DNA of 7,647 bases, taken from positions 1 through 7,647 of the forward strand of contig JAEWHQ010000248.1 of the NCBI GenBank assembly GCA_023387715.1, in the 5' to 3' direction. This stretch comes from Pseudomonadota bacterium. Lineage in GTDB: Bacteria; Pseudomonadota; Alphaproteobacteria; Rhizobiales; Rhizobiaceae. A program made the translations under genes and the position numbers. Numbering within the stretch: position 1 is the stretch's first letter; each line of letters starts with the position of its first letter. Shown here piece by piece: positions 1 through 6,634 of the stretch. The notes below the pieces were generated by a model, which did not search any database, was not told the origin of the DNA, and saw only the letters and a list, made by a program, of their open reading frames with translations.

Positions 1-354
1 GTGTTTCTCACCATTGTGACGGCGCATAAGCCATGGGTGAAGGCGGCAGATCGTGCCCGCGTGTCGCAATATAATGAGCGCTTTATGCAGGTGACTTTGA
101 GCTTTGGCTATATGCAGCAGCCTAATATTCCGCGTGCTTTGGGGGCTTGCCGTAAGCTTGGCTGGAAATATGACATTATGACCACGTCATTTTTTCTGTC
201 GCGGCGTACTTTAAAAGCATCACTGCAATCAGGCATGCCGCTATGGCAGTCTAAATACTTTATCATATTAGCTCGCAGTGCTGCCGATGCCACACAATAT
301 TTTCATATTCCGACAGGGCGCGTGGTGGAAATCGGGACGCAGGTGAATATTTAA
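1..354 (+). CDS. kup: Kup-family potassium uptake protein, C-terminal end (partial)
   Basis: This is the last 117 codons of a Kup/Trk-D type K+ transporter. The full family protein is about 630 residues, so the membrane part lies outside the window to the left. What remains is the cytoplasmic C-terminal domain. Recognisable family segments are [12 protein letters not shown] at the start, the stretch ending in [13 protein letters not shown], the ETSFFLSR-like motif here written [12 protein letters not shown], the MPLWQSK segment and the closing [10 protein letters not shown]. Kup proteins import K+ with protons at the inner membrane. The reading frame is open at base 1, so the first GTG is an internal Val codon and not a start. 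No GC-rich hairpin with a T-tract follows the TAA stop, so where its transcript ends is not clear. Family assignment is from sequence memory; the symbol is a family name, as Rhizobiales often carry paralogues. Confidence 0.9.
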   Translation: MFLTIVTAHKPWVKAADRARVSQYNERFMQVTLSFGYMQQPNIPRALGACRKLGWKYDIMTTSFFLSRRTLKASLQSGMPLWQSKYFIILARSAADATQYFHIPTGRVVEIGTQVNI

Positions 355-405
355 AGCATGTTTGCGTAATAAAATTTCAAAATTTGACGAAAATGTAAAA
401 CACTC

Positions 406-434
406 TTGACGGTTTTAGAATCTGCTTCTATGAA
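406..434 (+). promoter_or_regulatory. sigma70-type promoter of the TetR gene
   Basis: A TTGACG -35 hexamer (406-411) and a TATGAA -10 hexamer (429-434) are separated by exactly 17 nt. This predicts a transcription start near 441, inside the palindrome described separately, and a leader of roughly 50 nt before the ATG at 489. Spacing and hexamers are seen directly; activity is inferred. Confidence 0.6.
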
Positions 435-442
435 TAAGAACC

Positions 443-456
443 GTACCGTACGGTAC
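443..456. promoter_or_regulatory. palindromic operator, probably for the adjacent TetR regulator
   Basis: GTACCGTACGGTAC is a perfect 14-bp palindrome. Further symmetry in the flanks is only partial (CC to the left, AGG to the right). It begins 8 nt after the -10 hexamer, so it covers the predicted start of transcription, and it lies 32 nt ahead of the start codon of a TetR-family gene. TetR-family repressors commonly bind such palindromes in their own promoters. That the product of 489-1163 binds it is inference. Confidence 0.65.
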
Positions 457-488
457 AGGTTTGAAATTTGGAGGAGCTTTATTCCGTT

Positions 489-1163
489 ATGTCAGCAGAA
501 GATACGCATCACAATCCATTGCAGGATGAAGCCGCAGCCGATGCGCGCGCTGAATTTCCGCAGGGCTTGTCGCCGCGTCAGAACGATGTTCTGGAGCAGG
601 CGTTGCGTTTGCTGGTGGAAGGGGGCGACCGTGCACTGACCACTTCGGGCATTGCACGTGCTGCCAATTGCTCGAAGGAAAGCCTTTATAAATGGTTTGG
701 CGACCGTGACGGTTTGCTAACCGAAATGGTGCGCTGGCAAGCATCCAAGGTGCGGGTTGTGCCGGTGGCGCGTGAAAAGCTGGACGCGGAAGCGCTGTTT
801 TCCACGCTGGAGCATTTTGCCCGTGACTGGTTGCTGGTTTTGTCCGGCGAAACCTCCATTGCTTTGAACCGTTTAGCGGTCAGCCATGCAGGGTCGGGTA
901 AATCAACCTTGGGACGCATCGTGGTGGCCAACGGGCCGGCAGCCATGGCTGCACGTCTTAACCCCGTTTTGACCATGGGGCAGGAAGCAGGCTTGCTGGC
1001 CTTTGATGATATTGAAGAAGCCTTCCGGACATTTTTCGGTCTGGTTGTGCGCGATATGCAAATCCGTTTGTTGCTGGGGGATGAGCACAAATTGGGTGAT
1101 GCAGAAGTTATTCGTGATGCACGACGGGCAACACGACAGTTTTTTGCTCTCTACGGGGCATAG
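489..1163 (+). CDS. TetR/AcrR family transcriptional regulator (AefR-like C-terminal domain)
   Basis: This 224-residue protein has the TetR-family layout. After an acidic N-terminal extension (about 1-26) comes a DNA-binding domain. Its helix-turn-helix lies near residues 51-70, with TTSGIARAANCSKESLYKWF and the following GDRDGLL typical of the family. The rest, with conserved SGKSTLGRIVVANGPAAM and a FFGLVVRDMQIRLLLG segment, resembles the ligand-binding domain of AefR-like regulators. I chose ATG 489 over the in-frame TTG at 468, because the TTG overlaps the only Shine-Dalgarno-like run (GGAGGAG, 470-476). The resulting 12-nt spacing is slightly long. It probably represses its own promoter through the palindrome at 443-456. 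ilvC starts 62 nt downstream with no clear terminator between, so read-through into ilvC is plausible. Ligand and other targets cannot be told from sequence. Confidence 0.88.
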   Translation: MSAEDTHHNPLQDEAAADARAEFPQGLSPRQNDVLEQALRLLVEGGDRALTTSGIARAANCSKESLYKWFGDRDGLLTEMVRWQASKVRVVPVAREKLDAEALFSTLEHFARDWLLVLSGETSIALNRLAVSHAGSGKSTLGRIVVANGPAAMAARLNPVLTMGQEAGLLAFDDIEEAFRTFFGLVVRDMQIRLLLGDEHKLGDAEVIRDARRATRQFFALYGA

Positions 1164-1213
1164 AGGAACGGCAACCGCAAGGACGCCTTAAAAAATAACA
1201 CGCTTTAACATAA

Positions 1214-2314
<1,101 letters not shown>

Positions 2315-2337
2315 CCTTTAGCAATTGCCATATGCTT

Positions 2338-2378
2338 AAAAACCGCCCTGTCTTTTAACTAAGGCAGGGCGGTTTTTT
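2338..2378 (+). terminator. strong Rho-independent terminator of ilvC
   Basis: CCGCCCTG (2343-2350) pairs with CAGGGCGG (2365-2372). The stem is extended inward by CTT/AAG and outward by A/T pairs. A run of six T follows (2373-2378). The A-run on the left side would give a T-tract on the other strand too. It lies about 95 nt behind the ilvC stop, beyond the duplicated tail. Confidence 0.9.
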
Positions 2379-2463
2379 ATTGTCTGACATTTTTTGACCA
2401 TCCGCTGTTTAAACTTGCAAATGCTGTGCGCTATGGTGCGGCATCGTTGAATGGGATAAACCG

Positions 2464-3174
2464 ATGAATGAATGCCACGAAAATACCGTTTACCGAGCCA
2501 CAAAAGTTGACGTGCGCATTGTTGACGGGCCGCTTGATTATGCTGTGCAGCATCGTGAGGCCATTGCAGAAAACTGGCGGCAGGACATCCAAAAACAACC
2601 TTCGCTTTTTAATGGTGAGCTTTATCTGGCGCCTGAAGCACGATTTGAAAATGGTGTTTTTGAAGCAGGCTTTATTCGCGATTCTTATGCGACCTTGATG
2701 TATTGGCGCAAAGATCCGGCACCCGTGCGTCCTTGGCATATTTTTGGCATCGGCGTTATTGTGTCATCAGATAATGTGTTGATTGCTGCGCGGATGGCCG
2801 GCTCAACAGCTGCTGCATCGCGTATTTATTTTCCGGCCGGATCAATCGATGATCATGATGTGAATGAGGGTCGTGTAGATTATGATTATAATATGCAGCG
2901 GGAAGTGAAAGAAGAAACAGGGCTTGATTTGCGGGATGCGCGTGCAGAGGAGGGCTATGCGCTGGTAACGGGTAATCGTTCGGTGGCTTTGTTCAAACGT
3001 CATTATTTTAATCAGACCGGCGCAGAACTGATTGCGCAAATCCGGCAGGTTTTATCCATGCAAGATGAGCCGGAACTGGATGATGTTATTGCGATTTCTG
3101 CCGCTGGCATGATGGGCGAGGCCACGCCTACATATGTACGGGCATTTGCCGACTGGCATTTTGGCCATAAATAA
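2464..3174 (+). CDS. Nudix hydrolase with an expanded Nudix box
   Basis: This 236-residue protein carries REVKEETGL (146-154), the C-terminal half of the Nudix box, which binds the divalent metal that drives hydrolysis of a nucleoside diphosphate linked to another moiety. The box is not canonical. The usual Gly lies 14 residues before the Arg; here the nearest matching PAGS Gly is residue 126, 20 residues before Arg146, with an acidic loop DDHDVNEGRVD in between. The N-terminal 90 residues (LDYAVQHREAIAENW, FNGELYLA, DSYATLMYWR) precede the Nudix fold and resemble extended Nudix proteins of alphaproteobacteria. The substrate is unknown. ATG 2464 has GGGA at 2453-2456 in front; an overlapping ATG at 2468 is in another frame. 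The gene sits alone between the ilvC terminator and the phzF-like gene, 119 nt upstream of the latter. Family call is firm; substrate is not. Confidence 0.85.
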   Translation: MNECHENTVYRATKVDVRIVDGPLDYAVQHREAIAENWRQDIQKQPSLFNGELYLAPEARFENGVFEAGFIRDSYATLMYWRKDPAPVRPWHIFGIGVIVSSDNVLIAARMAGSTAAASRIYFPAGSIDDHDVNEGRVDYDYNMQREVKEETGLDLRDARAEEGYALVTGNRSVALFKRHYFNQTGAELIAQIRQVLSMQDEPELDDVIAISAAGMMGEATPTYVRAFADWHFGHK

Positions 3175-3188
3175 ACTGTAAGCAGCAG

Positions 3189-3216
3189 ATGACAATGGGG
3201 GAAAATCGGTTATCTA
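3189..3216 (+). promoter_or_regulatory. possible promoter of the PhzF-family gene
   Basis: ATGACA (3189-3194) and TATCTA (3211-3216) are spaced by 16 nt, one and two mismatches from consensus respectively. The predicted start is near 3223, giving a leader of about 70 nt that contains the hairpin at 3235-3253. Moderate evidence only. Confidence 0.4.
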
Positions 3217-3234
3217 TAGAGGCGCAATGAGGTG

Positions 3235-3253
3235 CCGCTGCTTATTTCAGCGG
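3235..3253 (+). other. small hairpin in the leader of the PhzF-family gene
   Basis: CCGCTG (3235-3240) and CAGCGG (3248-3253) form a 6-bp stem with a 7-nt loop. No T-run follows, so it is not a terminator of the Nudix gene. It could be an operator or a leader structure; chance is also possible. Confidence 0.35.
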
Positions 3254-3293
3254 AATGTTTCAGGTTCTGATAGCGTTGTGAGGCAATTACCGG

Positions 3294-4208
3294 ATGTCAT
3301 CTGCACGGTTTTATGAAATCTACGATGTTTTTACGGATAAGGCGCTGGCTGGAAACCCGCTGGCGATTGTTCATGATGCTCAAGGCTTGAGCGATGCTGA
3401 GATGCTTTCTATCGCGCGCGAGTTCAATTTGTGTGAAACCGTTTTTGTTTCACCTCCGCAAAACCCGCTACATACTGCGGCTCTGCGCATTTTTACCCCC
3501 GGTTTTGAGCTGCCTTTTGCAGGCCACCCGACCGTTGGTACGGCAATTTCACTGGCTGCAAAGCTGAAAAGCGAAACAGAGGTTGATCAGATTGTCGTGC
3601 TGGAAGAAAAAATCGGTCTGGTGCGCTGTGTGGTCAATAGTCAGGATAAGGTCAGCTTTGCCGAGTTTGATCTGCCGCAATTGCCGAAACAACTGGATAT
3701 TAAGATTGAAAAAGAGGAAGCCGCAGCAGCTATAGGGCTTGGTGCGCATGAGATCGGTTTTGAAAATCATATTTCCGGTGTCTGGAGTGCAGGTGCGCCT
3801 TATTTGATGATACCGGTTGCCAATATGATTGCTGCTGCCAAAGTTTCGGTTGATCCGGTGTTTGTGCGCGAAAATCTTACCAATGTGAATGGGCGTTCAC
3901 TGCCGATCTATATTTATTGCCGCGATACACGCCTGTTTGACAGTGATTATCATGCCAGAATGTTTGTAACCGAAGGCAATGTTTATGAAGATCCGGCGAC
4001 CGGATCGGCGGCGGCAGCTTTTGCCGGCGTGGTACACAGATTTGACCAGCCGCTTGATGGTGTGGCGCAAATATGGATTGAGCAAGGCATTGAAATGGGG
4101 CGCCAGTCGCGCATCAGGCTGGAACTGGAGATTAAGCAGCAGGAAATCACCAATGCACGCATTGGCGGCAGTGCGGTGAAGGTTGCCGACGGCCATCTCT
4201 ATATTTAA
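3294..4208 (+). CDS. PhzF-family isomerase/epimerase
   Basis: The 304-residue protein is a full-length PhzF/diaminopimelate-epimerase-fold member, two similar halves enclosing one active site. Family landmarks are the N-terminal [26 protein letters not shown] with the candidate catalytic Glu48, [18 protein letters not shown] with His78 (67-84), and DPATGSAA with Asp233 (233-240). In true PhzF the corresponding Glu, His and Asp move a double bond in a phenazine precursor. No other phenazine gene is present here, so this is better seen as a PhzF-like enzyme of unknown substrate, as is usual in Rhizobiales. The ATG at 3294 has GTGAGG about 10 nt upstream. It has its own apparent promoter and ends 7 nt before a bidirectional terminator shared with the opposing universal stress gene. 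The fold call is very firm and the reaction is open. Confidence 0.9.
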   Translation: MSSARFYEIYDVFTDKALAGNPLAIVHDAQGLSDAEMLSIAREFNLCETVFVSPPQNPLHTAALRIFTPGFELPFAGHPTVGTAISLAAKLKSETEVDQIVVLEEKIGLVRCVVNSQDKVSFAEFDLPQLPKQLDIKIEKEEAAAAIGLGAHEIGFENHISGVWSAGAPYLMIPVANMIAAAKVSVDPVFVRENLTNVNGRSLPIYIYCRDTRLFDSDYHARMFVTEGNVYEDPATGSAAAAFAGVVHRFDQPLDGVAQIWIEQGIEMGRQSRIRLELEIKQQEITNARIGGSAVKVADGHLYI

Positions 4209-4212
4209 GATC

Positions 4213-4244
4213 AAAAAAAGAGCAGCTGATCAGGCTGCTCTTTT
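4213..4244. terminator. bidirectional intrinsic terminator between phzF-like and uspA-like genes
   Basis: GAGCAGC (4220-4226) pairs with GCTGCTC (4234-4240) around a 7-nt loop TGATCAG. TTTT follows on the plus strand. On the minus strand the A-run 4213-4219 gives a run of seven T. A/T pairs can extend the stem. It serves both convergent genes. Confidence 0.88.
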
Positions 4245-4267
4245 CGTTTCAATGGTTCATCTTGTGA

Positions 4268-4711
4268 TCAGCGAACAACCAGAACCGGCACTTCGCTCAT
4301 ATTGATCACTTCATTGGTCTGGCTGCCAAGCAACATGCGCTTCAAGCCGGTGCGGCCATGCGATGCCATAACAATCAGATCGCAACCCAATTTCTTGGAT
4401 GCTTCGAGAATGGAATCGGCCGCAGAAACATTGCTGGTGTGCATTGTTTCAACAGCAATATTAAGCTCATCAGCACGCTTTTTTGCTTCGCTTAATGTCT
4501 TTTCTGCGAAATCTTTCCATTCCTCTTCATATTGGTCAATGAAGGCCTGTGTGTCTGTCCAGCCGCCTGGCAGACCTGAAATGGTATAAGGTGCAGTAAC
4601 GGTAATGATTGTCGCTTTGCTGTTGAGCTTTTGCGCCAGTTTCAAACCCTGATCCACTGATTTAGCAGAATGAGCGGAACCGTCTGTGGTGATGAGAATG
4701 TGATTATACAT
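4268..4711 (-). CDS. universal stress protein, UspA family
   Basis: A 147-residue single-domain Usp. The N-terminus MYNHILITTDGSAHS has the conserved Asp10 of the nucleotide-binding fold. Near the C-terminus is the ATP-binding signature (116-130): A-S-H-G, nine residues RTGLKRMLL, then GS. The first Gly of the usual G-2x-G-9x-G(S/T) pattern is Ala here, a common variant. The protein ends with the family strand VPVLVV. Such proteins are cytoplasmic dimers that bind ATP and help survival under starvation, oxygen limitation or other stress. ATG 4711 has AAAAAGG about 7 nt upstream on the minus strand. The gene is monocistronic: it is convergent with the phzF-like gene, and the basic-protein gene upstream has its own terminator. 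An FNR/FixK-type box and an inverted repeat in its promoter point to oxygen-responsive control, which is inference. Confidence 0.93.
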   Translation of the reverse strand: MYNHILITTDGSAHSAKSVDQGLKLAQKLNSKATIITVTAPYTISGLPGGWTDTQAFIDQYEEEWKDFAEKTLSEAKKRADELNIAVETMHTSNVSAADSILEASKKLGCDLIVMASHGRTGLKRMLLGSQTNEVINMSEVPVLVVR

Positions 4712-4721
4712 GTGATTACCT

Positions 4722-4740
4722 TTTTATCGCACCGATAAAA
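4722..4740 (-). promoter_or_regulatory. inverted repeat over the predicted -10/start region of uspA
   Basis: Arms TTTTATCG (4722-4729) and CGATAAAA (4733-4740) are perfect complements separated by 3 nt. On the minus strand the outer arm supplies a TTTTAT -10-like hexamer (4740-4735) and the inner arm runs into the AAAAAGG ribosome site. It may be a repressor site or an RNA hairpin masking translation. No known operator consensus was recognised. Confidence 0.55.
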
Positions 4741-4764
4741 TGCTGCCTTTAGAGTGAAGGAACA

Positions 4765-4778
4765 ATGATCATAATCAA
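4765..4778 (-). promoter_or_regulatory. FNR/FixK-type box upstream of uspA
   Basis: On the minus strand TTGAT-TATG-ATCAT matches the FNR/FixK consensus TTGAT-N4-ATCAA at 9 of 10 fixed bases. Its centre (about 4771.5) is about 41 nt from the start site predicted by the TTTTAT hexamer at 4740-4735. That is the class II activator position. Usp genes are frequent FNR/FixK targets in proteobacteria. Match is seen; regulation is inferred. Confidence 0.6.
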
Positions 4779-4813
4779 TGCCCGCTGATATATTTGCTTA
4801 AAGAGCAAGAAAA

Positions 4814-4836
4814 TTCCGGTTTTTAATATGCCGGAA
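4814..4836 (-). other. inverted repeat behind the basic-protein terminator
   Basis: TTCCGG (4814-4819) and CCGGAA (4831-4836) flank an 11-nt AT-rich spacer. On the minus strand the structure is followed by TTTTC, so it could be a weak second terminator in tandem with 4841-4867. A protein site upstream of the uspA box is the other option. Confidence 0.4.
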
Positions 4837-4840
4837 AAGC

Positions 4841-4867
4841 AAAAAGCGAGGCTTTTTCAAGCCCCGC
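4841..4867 (-). terminator. intrinsic terminator of the basic hypothetical gene
   Basis: Read on the minus strand, GCGGGGCTT and AAGCCTCGC form a 9-bp stem with one C-A mismatch and a GAAA loop (4846-4867), followed by TTTTT (4845-4841). It begins 12 nt after the stop codon at 4879. Confidence 0.85.
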
Positions 4868-4878
4868 CTTTGTCATGA

Positions 4879-5415
4879 TCAGGATGCGTTCTGCTGGCGT
4901 GTGTCTCTTTTGGCCTGAGCAACACCGGCTGCCTTTTTCTGGCGTCCGCGTTCCATCGGGTTGATGAGATTTTTTGCGCGGATTGCAGCGGTATCTTTCA
5001 CGCCTTTATGTGCATGGCGGGTGTTGAAAGGCGTTTTGCTGTCAGCCGCAGCTTTTTTCAGTTCCAGCGCATGCTCGGCATTGGCAACAAGCTCAAGATG
5101 AGCGGCCATTTGCTGACGGCGTTGGTTTTCTGCGTTCAGGCGGCTCATGGCCATGGCGAGAACGCGAACTTTCAAACGGGAGCCGTCATCGGCTTTGGAG
5201 GCTGTTGTGCCACGCGGGCTGGAACTGCCCTTCATTTCGCGGCGGCGCTGATTAGCAGCCGTTTTTGCTTTTTCGCGGCGCTCGCGAACCAGTTTAATCA
5301 AAGATTTAAGATCGGTATCAGAAAGGTCTTGAAGTTCTGGATGACGCGATTTTGAAACAAGCTCAAGCTCATCTTTATTCAGGGCGCGGTCTTCATCTTT
5401 ACGGGTAATGGCCAT
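4879..5415 (-). CDS. conserved-looking basic hypothetical protein, Lys/Arg-rich
   Basis: I do not recognise a named family for this 178-residue protein, although its style is that of small conserved Rhizobiales proteins. It lacks Cys, Trp and Tyr and has a single Phe. Lys and Arg are abundant throughout. Residues 1-35 are mixed charge (ITRKDEDRALNKDELELV). Residues 36-62 form a predicted long charged helix (LKSLIKLVRERREK and on to NQRRREM). A polar SSSPRGTTASKADDG linker follows, then a second helical block (LAMAMSRLNAENQRRQQMAAHLELV) and a basic C-terminus containing NPMERGRQKKAAG. No signal peptide or membrane segment is visible, so it is probably cytoplasmic. The composition would fit nucleic-acid or ribosome association, which is only a guess. 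ATG 5415 has GAAAGGAA about 8 nt upstream. A good terminator follows and the ORF is intact, supporting a real gene. Confidence 0.75.
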   Translation of the reverse strand: MAITRKDEDRALNKDELELVSKSRHPELQDLSDTDLKSLIKLVRERREKAKTAANQRRREMKGSSSPRGTTASKADDGSRLKVRVLAMAMSRLNAENQRRQQMAAHLELVANAEHALELKKAAADSKTPFNTRHAHKGVKDTAAIRAKNLINPMERGRQKKAAGVAQAKRDTRQQNAS

Positions 5416-5480
5416 TATTAAATTCCTTTCCGTTCATTTGATGCGCATTTAAATTTATCACTCACATGAATGTTAAATTT

Positions 5481-5501
5481 ATTGAATATACTTTATTCAA
5501 T
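5481..5501. promoter_or_regulatory. perfect inverted repeat, candidate operator
   Basis: ATTGAATA (5481-5488) and TATTCAAT (5494-5501) are exact complements separated by TACTT. The right arm overlaps the TTGAAT -35 candidate of the minus-strand basic-protein gene, and the repeat fills its spacer. The layout suits a dimeric regulator blocking that promoter. The regulator is unknown, and AT richness raises the chance of coincidence. Confidence 0.5.
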
Positions 5502-5591
5502 GAGAAATTATATTCTTCAAGCTATAAAATTGATTTTGTTTCATTTAATGATGTAGAGGACTGCGGTAAAATTATGCACGCTGTTCTTTTT

Positions 5592-5600
5592 TGATAGAAT
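5592..5600 (+). promoter_or_regulatory. extended -10 promoter element of the deaminase gene
   Basis: TG-A-TAGAAT is a TGn-extended -10 element, one mismatch from TATAAT, with no strong -35 at the right distance (TTATGC at 5572-5577 is the best). It overlaps an 11-nt palindrome, ATAGAATCTAT (5594-5604). The predicted start near 5607 leaves a leader of about 29 nt. Confidence 0.4.
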
Positions 5601-5635
5601 CTATGCCTGCTTATTGTTGGTAAAAAGGAGCCGCC

Positions 5636-6115
5636 ATGATTACGGAAAAAGATCACCAATTCCTGCAGCGCTGTATTGAACTGGCCAGTGATGCCGTTGA
5701 TAAAGGTGACGAGCCTTTTGGTTCTGTACTGGTTTCTGCTGAGGGAAAAATTCTCTTTGAAGACCATAATCATGTGGCAGGCGGTGATCATACGCAGCAT
5801 CCCGAATTTGCTATTGCACGTTGGGCCGGACAAAATATGAGCCTTGACGAGCGTCGGCTGGCAACTGTCTATACGTCCGGCGAACATTGCCCGATGTGTG
5901 CTGCGGCGCATGGCTGGGCAGAGCTTGGCCGCATTGTTTATGCCAGTTCTACCGAACAACTGTCGGTATGGCTGGCTGAACTTGGCGTTAAACCGGGTAA
6001 GGTAAAACCACTGCGTATTGGTGACGTGATTAAAGACACAGTGATTGAAGGGCCGGTCGAGCCCTTTGCCAGTGAAGTGCATAAACTGCATATCCGGTTT
6101 CATCGCTCAAAATAA
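5636..6115 (+). CDS. zinc-dependent nucleoside/base deaminase (CDA superfamily)
   Basis: The 159-residue protein has the cytidine-deaminase fold with both zinc motifs. EPFGSVLV (26-33) is the typical early strand. The first motif is HPE (55-57) in place of the common HAE, keeping zinc ligand His55 and proton-shuttle Glu57. The second is HCPMC (84-88) in place of PCxxC, keeping Cys85 and Cys88. All catalytic residues are therefore present. The family hydrolyses an exocyclic amino group on a purine or pyrimidine base or nucleoside. The small size and the SGEHCPMCAAAHGW segment place it near the guanine/nucleoside deaminase branch rather than TadA, but the substrate is not set by these motifs. 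ATG 5636 has AAGGAG 5 nt upstream, a very strong site. It is a single gene with its own promoter region and a bidirectional terminator. Confidence 0.88.
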   Translation: MITEKDHQFLQRCIELASDAVDKGDEPFGSVLVSAEGKILFEDHNHVAGGDHTQHPEFAIARWAGQNMSLDERRLATVYTSGEHCPMCAAAHGWAELGRIVYASSTEQLSVWLAELGVKPGKVKPLRIGDVIKDTVIEGPVEPFASEVHKLHIRFHRSK

Positions 6116-6131
6116 ACGCAAGCATATATTC

Positions 6132-6161
6132 AAAAAAAGCGACCCTTTTGAGGGTCGCTTT
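6132..6161. terminator. bidirectional intrinsic terminator between deaminase and XRE genes
   Basis: GCGACCCT (6139-6146) and AGGGTCGC (6151-6158) form an 8-bp stem with a TTTG loop, extended by AAA/TTT. On the plus strand only TTT follows. On the minus strand the A-run 6132-6138 gives seven T, so it works best for the minus-strand regulator gene. Confidence 0.87.
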
Positions 6162-6173
6162 CAGCAGGTCTGC

Positions 6174-6473
6174 TTAAGGCACGTCATCAGAGCGGACAAT
6201 GCCGCCTTCGCTTTCAAGCGCGGAAAGACGTCTGGTTTCAGAAGCGGTGAACTTTAAGCGCACACCAACGCCACGTGTGTCTTCGGGAATAAAGACCGCG
6301 CCTAGTTCTTCCAGCGCTTCTTGCAGTCTATCAATAATAGTGTCGTCCGGTGTATCCAATTGACGTTCAAAATGTTCGATAATTTTTGCATCAACACCAG
6401 AAGCAGTCGCCAGCCTGTCGCGTGAGATTTCAGTTAAAGCGCGAGCTGCACGACATAGTGGCCCAGTTATCAT
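6174..6473 (-). CDS. short XRE-family helix-turn-helix regulator
   Basis: This 99-residue protein is of a type frequent in Rhizobiales. It opens with ITGPLCRAARALTEISRDRLATASGVDAKIIEHFE, an HTH_XRE domain with the helix-turn-helix near residues 17-36. Next comes a helical stretch DTIIDRLQEALEELGAVFIPED (44-65) and a GVGVRLKF strand. The charged C-terminus ends ESEGGIVRSDDVP. Members usually carry the same ELGxxFI...GxGVRL pattern after the HTH. It should be a small DNA-binding regulator. Its targets are unknown and no toxin partner lies next to it. ATG 6473 has AAGGAG 6 nt upstream on the minus strand. It is convergent with the deaminase and divergent from the small membrane protein gene, so it may control its own promoter region (6543-6577). 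Confidence 0.85.
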   Translation of the reverse strand: MITGPLCRAARALTEISRDRLATASGVDAKIIEHFERQLDTPDDTIIDRLQEALEELGAVFIPEDTRGVGVRLKFTASETRRLSALESEGGIVRSDDVP

Positions 6474-6549
6474 AGTGATCTCCTTCCGGTCGTTGAAATT
6501 ATTATTTCTATTTATGTAATGATTGAAAACCGGCTTGGTTCCGGCCTTT

Positions 6550-6577
6550 TTTATAATCTTGCTATATAGCGCAGCAA
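6550..6577 (-). promoter_or_regulatory. probable promoter of the XRE regulator gene
   Basis: On the minus strand TTGCTG (6577-6572), 16 nt, then TATAAA (6555-6550). The spacer contains the perfect 10-bp palindrome GCTATATAGC (6561-6570), a possible operator. The leader is about 70 nt and includes CCGG-rich self-complementary sequence (6530-6546) that may fold. Confidence 0.45.
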
Positions 6578-6634
6578 TTTCAAGCTATTGTTGAGGGAAA
6601 GCCCGTAAATAGTTTTATATGTGTCGGAGTTTTG

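Larger units (their letters stand above)
5416..5635. promoter_or_regulatory. AT-rich divergent intergenic region
   Basis: This 220-nt gap separates the minus-strand basic-protein gene from the plus-strand deaminase gene and must hold both promoters. Bases about 5449-5560 are strikingly AT-rich compared with the surrounding genes. Contents include the inverted repeat 5481-5501, an 8-bp palindrome ATGCGCAT (5441-5448), and a perfect TATAAT on the minus strand (5512-5507) without a good -35. For the minus gene, TTGAAT (5500-5495), 17 nt and TTTAAC (5477-5472) is a weak promoter candidate. No further gene is supported here. Confidence 0.55.

Noticed and set aside
468..488. TTG 468 as the start of the TetR gene
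   Set aside because: The TTG overlaps the Shine-Dalgarno run itself, leaving no upstream site; ATG 489 downstream of that run is more plausible.
3294..4208. Phenazine biosynthesis locus
   Set aside because: Only the PhzF-fold protein is present; no phzA-E or phzG type genes are nearby, and PhzF-like proteins are widespread outside phenazine producers.
5522..6103. 193-codon minus-strand open frame opposite the deaminase gene
   Set aside because: It is antisense to a protein with clear zinc-deaminase motifs, has no ribosome site and reads as a shadow of the real gene.
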